Assembly (NCBI RefSeq): GCF_022024235.1
Contig: NZ_CP091799.1
Location: forward strand, 2,235,001-2,299,000
Source: Segatella baroniae B14
Lineage (GTDB): Bacteria > Bacteroidota > Bacteroidia > Bacteroidales > Bacteroidaceae
Reading direction: 5' to 3'
Length of the DNA: 64,000 nt
The notes beneath the pieces were generated by a model, which saw only the letters and a program-made list of their open reading frames with translations, was not told the origin of the DNA and searched no databases. Below are positions 57,700-64,000 of this stretch, in pieces (positions within the stretch are counted from its first letter, which is position 1; each line of letters opens with the position of its first letter). Made by a program: the position numbers and the translations under genes.

Positions 57700-60594
57700 A
57701 TGAGAAGAATTCTATGGATCATATTGGCTTGGGGCTTGTGTATGATAAATATACAAGCTCAAAGTCTTACGAATGCTTTGGTAAATCATTATACTACTCA
57801 AAATGGTTTACCAAACAATATCGTTAATTGTTCTCTTCAGACAAGAGATGGTTTTGTCTGGTTAGGCACGTGGTATGGTCTTACTCGTTTTGACGGTAAA
57901 CAGTTCCGTACGTATACGAGTGCATTTAGTCTTAATTCTGATCCATCACCACGAAAGGTGGAAACACTGGTAGAGGATGGTAATGGTAATATATGGATTA
58001 AGACACTCGATTGGAAGCTGTCTGTACTTTTCTGTGCAACGGCTCGTTTCAAAGATGTATTTGATGAGTTGAAACCGGTTACCCGTAACTTGCAGGTTAT
58101 TAAGATTCAACCGGATGGTTATGGAAATGTGCTTCTGCTAACCAAGGATAAGAATCTTCTGCTGGCTTCTACTGATAAACATGGTAGGGTATCCGTGAAG
58201 TTACTTGTAGATTCACGTAAGCATATTAATCGTTTCGATTATAGACTTTTAGACGATGTTATACAGTTGCGTCAAGGACGTGCTAATTTGATAGGTACCA
58301 ATTTCTTAATAGCCTCTGTTCCTTTGACAGGCAGACCGTCGTCTATGGTATATTGGAAAGCCTATTTTGCTCAACTGCTCAAGCATTATCATACTTATGT
58401 CGACCGATATGGGGGTCGCTGGACCATGAAGAATCAGTCGGTTTTAGTATATTATCATCCTAAGACGAAAGTAACCCGTCATTATCCGTTTACTTTATTT
58501 GGTAAGATTACGCAACCTACTTTTTGTGATGCAGGAGCGAATGGTGTATTCTTTCTGACGCCTGCAGGAGAGTGTATTCATATCAATCACCATACGATGG
58601 AGGCTGAGAATGTTACTGCTGCTCCTGGTATGCAAGATACAGATGGCAGTAATCGTTTTTTTCACATGCGTCTTGATAAGGATGGTATCTTGTGGTTGTC
58701 GTCTACCAATAATGGTATTTATTCGATAGGTTTCCGTAATCATCAATTCCGATTTATCCCGATGCCGGTAGAAAATGGAGATGGTGTGAAAGGTCTATAC
58801 CAGTTTGCTAATGGTGATGTATGGTTTGGCTCTCGCAATAAGAATCTCTATGTGCTCGATGCGCAAGGGCATGTGAAAAAGATATATACCTACGAACAGT
58901 ATGGTATAGGAAGTGTATATGATATTATGGTAGATCATCGAGGCCGTATCTGGCTTTCTACCAAAGGTGACGGATTAGTGCAGGCTATTCCTGATGTCAC
59001 CAAGCCTGGTTCATATCAGTTTGTACATTATCGTCATCATGCGAAGGATGCAAGTTCGATAAGCGGAAACGATGTCTATAAAACTTTCGAGGATAGTAAG
59101 CACCGTATTTGGGTGGGTACTCTTGACGGTGGACTCAATCTGATGCATGAGCAACAGGGTAAAATATCTTTCTATAATAAATATCATGGCATGCAGGGAT
59201 ACCCTGGCTATGGCCAGTTTATGGAGGTTCGTAATATGGTCGAAGACGCACAAGGGCGTCTTTGGGTAGGTACCATTGATGGTTTGATGTCTTTCCCTGT
59301 AAGTTTCCAGGATATCCGTAAAGTCTCTTTTGAAACCTACCGCCGAAGGGGGATGAATCCTTTAGCCAACAGTGATATTTATGCCTTATACAAAGATACG
59401 GATCGTAATATATGGATTTGTACCTTTGGTGGCGGACTCAATCAGATATCAGAGTATCATGTAGATACCCATAGTCCAGCTTTCAAGATGTTTGGTCAGA
59501 AAGAAGGGTTGCAGAATGATGTTATTATAACCATGCTACAAGATCCTTATGGCACTATTTGGCTAGGAAACGATCATGGTATAACGAGTTATAATCCTAG
59601 GAAAAAACAATTTCGTTCGTTCGACAGTTACGATGGCTTCCCAAAAGTAAGAATGGAGGAATCATCGGCTATCAACAATCGTAACGGAGAACTCTGGATG
59701 GGATGTAAAGAAGGTATTTTGGCTTTTCGTCCACAGCAGCTGAAAACCACAGATGCCATTTGTCCTGTATATATTGTCGATGCTACCGTCAACAATCAGA
59801 ATATCTATCGTCTGAAAAATCCGATACTCACCAGCTCTATTGTATATGCAGATTCTATGGTGCTGCATTATGACCAGTCGATGTTTACGCTGGAATTTGC
59901 TGCGCTCAATTATCGTAACCAGAGTCATGTGAACTATCGTTATATGTTGAAAGGATATGATACCGACTGGCACTATAATGGAGTCAATCGAATTGCTTCA
60001 TATACCAATGTTCCATCAGGTACTTATACTTTTGTGGTAGAAGCTTTAGACAGTTCTAATCCCAATCGCAATAGTAGTCGTGAGATGACGATTATTGTTT
60101 TGCCACCATGGTGGGCCACCTGGTGGGCTTATACCTTATATTTTATTCTGTTCTGTGTCGTTCTTTATTTTTCGATACGTTATGCCCGTTATCAACTGGA
60201 GCTTAAAAACAATATCTATATTCAGTCAAAAATATCTGATTTTAAGCGAACTTTTTACCTGGAGCAACAAGATGCGGAATTTATGAATCAGGTAAAAAAA
60301 GTATTAGAAGAAAATCTGACGAATTCAGATTTTGATGTCGATCTTTTTGCTGTGAAAATGGGCATGAGCCGTAGTGCCTTTTTTAAGCGTATGAAAGCGT
60401 TGACCGAAAGTTCACCTTCTGATTATATGAAGGAATATAAGTTGAACCATGCGATAGAGCTTCTGAAGAATACAGATATGAGTATTTCTGATATTGCCTA
60501 TCAGTCAGGTTTCAGCGATGCAGGTTATTTCGGAAAGTGTTTTCGAAAGCGATATAATATGAGTCCACGTGAATTCCAAAAGGGGCAAAATTAA
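57700..60594 (+). CDS. Membrane propeller-AraC regulator lacking kinase and receiver domains
   Basis: 964 residues from the ATG at 57700 (signal peptide MRRILWIILAWGLCMINIQA). The periplasmic part is an HTCS-type double propeller with GLPNNIVNCSLQTRDGFVWL at its start and repeats such as LWVGTIDGLMSF and IWICTFGGGLNQI, then a Y_Y_Y domain (MLKGYDTDWHYNGVN). One membrane helix follows (about 804-828, WWATWWAYTLYFILF). Directly after a 35-residue cytosolic linker comes an AraC-type domain (about 860-964) with GMSRSAFFKRMKAL and ISDIAYQSGFSDAGYFGKCF. No HisKA, HATPase or receiver is present. It must signal without phosphorelay, for example by ligand-driven dimer change or proteolytic release. 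Its position inside the locus makes it the likely RG-II sensor. Confidence 0.9.
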   Translation: MRRILWIILAWGLCMINIQAQSLTNALVNHYTTQNGLPNNIVNCSLQTRDGFVWLGTWYGLTRFDGKQFRTYTSAFSLNSDPSPRKVETLVEDGNGNIWIKTLDWKLSVLFCATARFKDVFDELKPVTRNLQVIKIQPDGYGNVLLLTKDKNLLLASTDKHGRVSVKLLVDSRKHINRFDYRLLDDVIQLRQGRANLIGTNFLIASVPLTGRPSSMVYWKAYFAQLLKHYHTYVDRYGGRWTMKNQSVLVYYHPKTKVTRHYPFTLFGKITQPTFCDAGANGVFFLTPAGECIHINHHTMEAENVTAAPGMQDTDGSNRFFHMRLDKDGILWLSSTNNGIYSIGFRNHQFRFIPMPVENGDGVKGLYQFANGDVWFGSRNKNLYVLDAQGHVKKIYTYEQYGIGSVYDIMVDHRGRIWLSTKGDGLVQAIPDVTKPGSYQFVHYRHHAKDASSISGNDVYKTFEDSKHRIWVGTLDGGLNLMHEQQGKISFYNKYHGMQGYPGYGQFMEVRNMVEDAQGRLWVGTIDGLMSFPVSFQDIRKVSFETYRRRGMNPLANSDIYALYKDTDRNIWICTFGGGLNQISEYHVDTHSPAFKMFGQKEGLQNDVIITMLQDPYGTIWLGNDHGITSYNPRKKQFRSFDSYDGFPKVRMEESSAINNRNGELWMGCKEGILAFRPQQLKTTDAICPVYIVDATVNNQNIYRLKNPILTSSIVYADSMVLHYDQSMFTLEFAALNYRNQSHVNYRYMLKGYDTDWHYNGVNRIASYTNVPSGTYTFVVEALDSSNPNRNSSREMTIIVLPPWWATWWAYTLYFILFCVVLYFSIRYARYQLELKNNIYIQSKISDFKRTFYLEQQDAEFMNQVKKVLEENLTNSDFDVDLFAVKMGMSRSAFFKRMKALTESSPSDYMKEYKLNHAIELLKNTDMSISDIAYQSGFSDAGYFGKCFRKRYNMSPREFQKGQN

Positions 60595-60614
60595 AAAATA
60601 TATAGAATCTTAAA

Positions 60615-60693
60615 ATATTTTTAGAAAAAGTGATGACAAGAATGAGGTGCATCCGTCTTCTTGCTAGATTTAAATCATTTTTTCTAAAAATAT
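60615..60693 (+). promoter_or_regulatory. Long inverted repeat ahead of the SusC operon
   Basis: Positions 60615-60634 and 60674-60693 are inverted repeats matching 19 of 20 bp; the mismatch would be a G-U pair in RNA. The 39-bp interior has a small CAAGA/TCTTG stem. It lies between the regulator and the sugar isomerase-like gene. It may be a terminator, a leader structure or a paired operator. Confidence 0.5.
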
Positions 60694-60706
60694 AACTTTT
60701 GACCTA

Positions 60707-61594
60707 ATGACTGTAAAGTCTATAAAGCTAATTGCATTATCGGCATTGATGTCGATGCCTGTAATCCCTGTAGAAGCGCAGAATACCCCGCGCTATCAGG
60801 TTGCTGTATGCGATTGGATGATTCTTAAGCGACAGAAACTTGGCGAATTCAGTAAAGCCCGTGAGGTGGGTGCTGATGGTGTAGAGGTGGATATGGGGCC
60901 TTTAGGCAAACGTGTACTTTTTGAGAATCGTTTCCGTAATGCTGAAGATGCTCGTGTCTTCAGTCATACTGCCGATTCTTTGGGTGTACAGGTGCCATCT
61001 ATAGCGATGAGTGGTTTCTTTGCCCAAAATCTTATCAAACGTCAGAATTATAGAGACTTACTTCGTGATTGTTTTCAGACCATGAAGGCTTTTCATGCTC
61101 AGGTTGCCTTTCTGCCATTGGGTGGTAGTGGTAACGGCTGGAAGCAGAAAGGGGCTGAACGCGATACGCTTGTGGCCTATCTTCACGATATTGGTGAAAT
61201 GGCTAAGGCGGAGGGGGTTACGGTGGGTATTCGTACCCAATTGGATGCCAAGGCTTCTATCCAACTGTTGAAGGAAATCAAGAGCGATGGTATCAAGATC
61301 TATTATAATTTTCAGGATGCGGCCGATAACAACAGAGATATCTGCAAGGAACTGAAAAAGTTGGGGAAAGACCGTATCATTCAGATTCATGCGACGAATA
61401 CCGACAGCGTCAATCTTCCAGATGATCCAGAGATAGATTTACCAAAGATTAAGAAGACCCTTGATCAAATGAAGTGGAGCGGATGGCTTGTCGTAGAGCG
61501 AAGCCGAGATGTAAAACGCGTACGAGATGTAAACTATAATTTCTCGAGAAATGTGGAATATTTAAAAAATATATTTCTGAAAGACAAACCTTAA
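60707..61594 (+). CDS. Exported sugar isomerase/epimerase-like TIM-barrel protein
   Basis: 295 residues, xylose-isomerase-like TIM-barrel fold, with a signal peptide (MTVKSIKLIALSALMSMPVI to EAQ). Recognised words: KAREVGADGVEVDMG, ADSLGVQVPSIAMSG, RIIQIHATNTDSV and GWLVVERSRD. In metal-dependent relatives a Glu usually ends the strand corresponding to VTVGIRTQ and an Asp the strand corresponding to IYYNFQD; here these are Arg and Asn, while the later His and Glu are kept. Metal binding may therefore be altered. Periplasmic members occur in PULs, but their reaction is not generally known. It heads the lipoprotein-SusC transcription unit. Confidence 0.7.
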   Translation: MTVKSIKLIALSALMSMPVIPVEAQNTPRYQVAVCDWMILKRQKLGEFSKAREVGADGVEVDMGPLGKRVLFENRFRNAEDARVFSHTADSLGVQVPSIAMSGFFAQNLIKRQNYRDLLRDCFQTMKAFHAQVAFLPLGGSGNGWKQKGAERDTLVAYLHDIGEMAKAEGVTVGIRTQLDAKASIQLLKEIKSDGIKIYYNFQDAADNNRDICKELKKLGKDRIIQIHATNTDSVNLPDDPEIDLPKIKKTLDQMKWSGWLVVERSRDVKRVRDVNYNFSRNVEYLKNIFLKDKP

Positions 61595-61657
61595 AAATGA
61601 AGAAAATCAATCTTTTTAAAAACAACTCAAAAAGAAAAATATAATAAAATAATAACA

Positions 61658-63169
61658 ATGTTAAACTTAAAACGTTCAATCATGAAAGGAAATCATTTCA
61701 TTACAAGGCGTTGGTTTGGTACATTTGCCCTGGCAACAATGAGTACGCTCATTTTGGGCTCATGCGCTACAGACGGTTTCGATGAAGACGAATCGTTTGT
61801 GCGTGATGTCACTAACACCCAACTGCTATCACCTTCGGCAGATGATATCACTATTACTGCTTCTACAGATGGTAGCAAAACTGTTATCTCTTGGAATATC
61901 GTTGATGGTGCAGGTGGCTATAACTGCCATGTACTGAATGTTACTGATCCTGACAATCCCGTAGTGGTCAAGGATACACTCATGGATAACAATACTTTTG
62001 CCGTAACCCGTGAGGAGGATGCGAATTATTCTTTCAGTATCCGTACTTTGGGTGATGAGAAATTAGGTAATACTACCGCAGAAGACTCTACAGTAGTAAC
62101 TTTCTCTACCTTCTCTCCTTCTTATACTACTATTCCAGCAGGAACTAACTTGACTGAATATTTTGCTCAGAATGCTATTCCTGATTCTTCTGATATCGTT
62201 ACTTACGATTTGGAAGGTGGTGCTGAATATACCTTATCAGACTTTATCGACTTTGGTGCACATAAGGTGATGCTTCGTTGTCAGAATAAGGCTAATAAAG
62301 CTAAGGTTATTATGGCATCAGAGACAGCTGGTATTCGTACCGCAGCTGCTATGACATTGAAGAATCTCTATTTAGATTATTCAGCATCTTCTGAGCCTGT
62401 TATTTCTTTAAGCAAAGATGCGCCTGCATCAATCTTAAACTTGCTTGGTGGTACAGGTGGTTACTATATCATCAAGGATGGTGCTATCTATGTTAACAAC
62501 TGTGAGATCGAAGGTGTGAACAATAAGTTCATGTACGACAATAATGTGAAGTACTGTCTGGAAAACTTCTTGATGGATAATTCTGTAGTACATTTTACTA
62601 CAAATACCACTTCTATCGAATCTCAGGCTTATTTCTATTATAAGGCAGGTTTCATTAAGACATTGACTATTAAGAACAGTTCATTGTATAATACTGGTTC
62701 TTCTAGTGTTAAGTATGTTATCCAGTATAACAATAGTGGTCGTGCTAGTCGTGCAGGATATGATGCAACTGAGCCTCAGGGTATAAACTTCTTGAATAAC
62801 ACCTTCTATAACTTAGGTATATCTGGTGGTCAGTTCTGTAACTACTCAGCCTTTGTTGGTCAGTCTAATACAACATTTGATGTAGAAGCTAATATTTTCG
62901 TTAAATGTTGTGTTGGTGGTGGTGGCATTGCTCGTCGTATTTTGGGTCAAAAAGCAGCTTCTTCTTATAAGTCAGGTGCTACTTTTGCTCTGAATACATA
63001 CTGGGCTGATGGTGCTGCAGAAACAGGTGTAGAGTCTTACGATGATTCTGGTAAAATTTTGACTACCGATCCTGCTTTGGTTAATCCTGATGCTGGTAAT
63101 CTGACTCCACAGGGTGCTGAACAGTTGTCTTATAAGACAGGTGACCCACGTTGGTTGACTGCAGAATAA
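61658..63169 (+). CDS. Surface lipoprotein with Fn3-like and DUF4957/DUF5123-type beta-helix domains
   Basis: 503 residues. The signal sequence ends in LILGSC (C36 with this start; an ATG at 61682 is an equally good start), followed by the acidic stretch TDGFDEDESF typical of surface-exposed Bacteroidetes lipoproteins. A fibronectin-III-like module (about 60-145, VISWNIVDGAGGYNCHV) precedes short beta-helix repeats (MTLKNLYLDYSA, IYVNNCEIEGVNNKFM, INFLNNTFYNLG). Such DUF4957/DUF5123 proteins accompany pectin SusC/SusD pairs and are thought to bind glycan at the cell surface; the ligand is inferred to be RG-II. It lies 23 bp upstream of susC, whereas such proteins more often follow susD. Confidence 0.75.
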   Translation: MLNLKRSIMKGNHFITRRWFGTFALATMSTLILGSCATDGFDEDESFVRDVTNTQLLSPSADDITITASTDGSKTVISWNIVDGAGGYNCHVLNVTDPDNPVVVKDTLMDNNTFAVTREEDANYSFSIRTLGDEKLGNTTAEDSTVVTFSTFSPSYTTIPAGTNLTEYFAQNAIPDSSDIVTYDLEGGAEYTLSDFIDFGAHKVMLRCQNKANKAKVIMASETAGIRTAAAMTLKNLYLDYSASSEPVISLSKDAPASILNLLGGTGGYYIIKDGAIYVNNCEIEGVNNKFMYDNNVKYCLENFLMDNSVVHFTTNTTSIESQAYFYYKAGFIKTLTIKNSSLYNTGSSSVKYVIQYNNSGRASRAGYDATEPQGINFLNNTFYNLGISGGQFCNYSAFVGQSNTTFDVEANIFVKCCVGGGGIARRILGQKAASSYKSGATFALNTYWADGAAETGVESYDDSGKILTTDPALVNPDAGNLTPQGAEQLSYKTGDPRWLTAE

Positions 63170-63192
63170 TTTAACTGAAAAAAACAAGGAAA

Positions 63193-64000
63193 ATGAAAAA
63201 GAAATATATTAAGACATTGACTTTAGGTATGGCACTTACTTGTGCTGTACCTGCAATGGCCCAAAATCGTGTGATTCAGGGTACTGTTGTTGATGAGCAT
63301 GGTGAGCCGGTTATCGGTGCTACTGTGAAAATACCTGGTACCAAGACTGCTGTGGTTACAGACTTGGAAGGTAATTACACCATTTCTGTTCCAAGTGGTA
63401 GCAAGTCTGTTGTGGTATCATACATCGGTTATGAGGATGTACATACTACTGGTGGTAAGCTACAGTTGAAGGAAAATGCGTCAGACTTGAATGAAGTTGT
63501 TGTCGTAGGTTATGGTTCTCAGAAGAAAGCTCACCTTACCGGTTCTGTTGCTACAGTCGATATGAACGATGTTGCCGATCTCTCAGCAGGTGGTTTAGCT
63601 TCTACACTGAGCGGTTTGGTCAATGGTATGAGTGTGAGTGGTGGTGATGCCCGTCCAGGTGAGAGTGCTACCATTTATATTCGTGATACTAACTCTTTGA
63701 GCGACATCGGTTCTACTGCTCAGCAGCCTCTTTTCGTTATCGATGGTTATATCTATCCTAATGATGTAAAAGTAGGTAACTCAAGCCAGAACTTAGGTGC
63801 TGAGGCTTTCAATAACCTAGACCCTTCAGAGATTGAGAGTATCTCTGTATTGAAGGATGCTTCTGCTGCTGTTTATGGTGCCCGTGCTGCTAATGGTGTT
63901 ATCCTCGTAACGACCAAGAAGGGTAAGATGGGTGCTCCTCGTATCAGCTATAGTGGTACCTTCGGTATTACCGATGCTGTAAGTACTCCTAAGATGCTTG
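63193..64000 (+). CDS. SusC-type TonB-dependent outer-membrane receptor, N-terminal part
   Basis: The frame from the ATG at 63193 (preceded by AAGGAAA) is open to the window end, giving 269 residues of a protein normally about 1,000 long. Signal peptide about 1-24 (MAQ), then a carboxypeptidase-like regulatory domain (VIQGTVVDEHGEPVIGATVK to VSYIGYEDV), the TonB-box/plug entry LNEVVVVGYGSQKK and plug motifs PLFVIDGYIYP, LDPSEIESISVLKDASAAVY and GARAANGVILVTTKKG. It transports oligosaccharides across the outer membrane with a SusD partner, expected just beyond the edge. The neighbouring enzymes indicate RG-II fragments as cargo. Confidence 0.95.
   Translation, partial: MKKKYIKTLTLGMALTCAVPAMAQNRVIQGTVVDEHGEPVIGATVKIPGTKTAVVTDLEGNYTISVPSGSKSVVVSYIGYEDVHTTGGKLQLKENASDLNEVVVVGYGSQKKAHLTGSVATVDMNDVADLSAGGLASTLSGLVNGMSVSGGDARPGESATIYIRDTNSLSDIGSTAQQPLFVIDGYIYPNDVKVGNSSQNLGAEAFNNLDPSEIESISVLKDASAAVYGARAANGVILVTTKKGKMGAPRISYSGTFGITDAVSTPKML

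Overview
The window is chromosomal DNA from a member of the Bacteroidales, most likely Prevotellaceae (Prevotella/Segatella-like). The reasons are a SusC-type TonB-dependent receptor, hybrid-two-component-type regulators with periplasmic propellers, moderately AT-rich DNA, little use of Shine-Dalgarno sequences, and repeated promoters of the Bacteroidetes form TTTG, about 20 bp, then TAnnTTTG. Family assignments come from reading the sequence and from family knowledge; no database search was run.

Layout. (1) 1-9 kb: a partial Crp/Fnr regulator, an inner-membrane sugar porter with a periplasmic GH3 enzyme (minus strand), and a divergent HTCS-type regulator. (2) 9-19.7 kb: housekeeping genes. 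These are a DXS-like thiamine-diphosphate enzyme, mutY, tRNA-Leu(CAA), a mannose-1-phosphate guanylyltransferase, a HIT protein, greA, a Dna2-like nuclease-helicase split by a one-base frameshift, and a guanine deaminase. (3) 19.8-64 kb: one long plus-strand polysaccharide utilization locus. Its enzyme set closely matches the rhamnogalacturonan-II (RG-II) systems described in Bacteroides thetaiotaomicron: GH141, GH43-like, GH143+GH142, GH78, a CE19-like esterase, GH95, GH140, GH78 fused to a sialidase-like propeller, a probable GH138, GH137+GH2+malectin, two further GH2, GH106, an SGNH esterase, another GH2, a propeller-AraC regulator, an exported sugar isomerase-like protein, a surface lipoprotein and the start of SusC. 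SusD presumably lies just beyond the right edge.

How it works together. SusC (with SusD and the surface lipoprotein) would import RG-II fragments. The periplasmic enzymes would then remove side chains A (GH95, GH2, GH141, GH140, possibly GH138), B (GH137, GH2, GH106/GH78), C (GH78 plus sialidase-like domain, inferred) and D (GH142/GH143), while the esterases remove methyl and acetyl groups. No pectate lyase, GH28 or GH105 is present, so backbone cutting must be encoded elsewhere.

Most unusual points. Both sensor-regulators lack parts of the normal HTCS phosphorelay: one has no ATPase domain, the other has neither kinase nor receiver. There are three candidate small RNAs with promoters and hairpins, two of them apparently related. 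A 21-bp-spaced direct repeat lies ahead of the second enzyme block, and a 20-bp inverted repeat lies ahead of the SusC operon. A start codon lies in a terminator-like hairpin.
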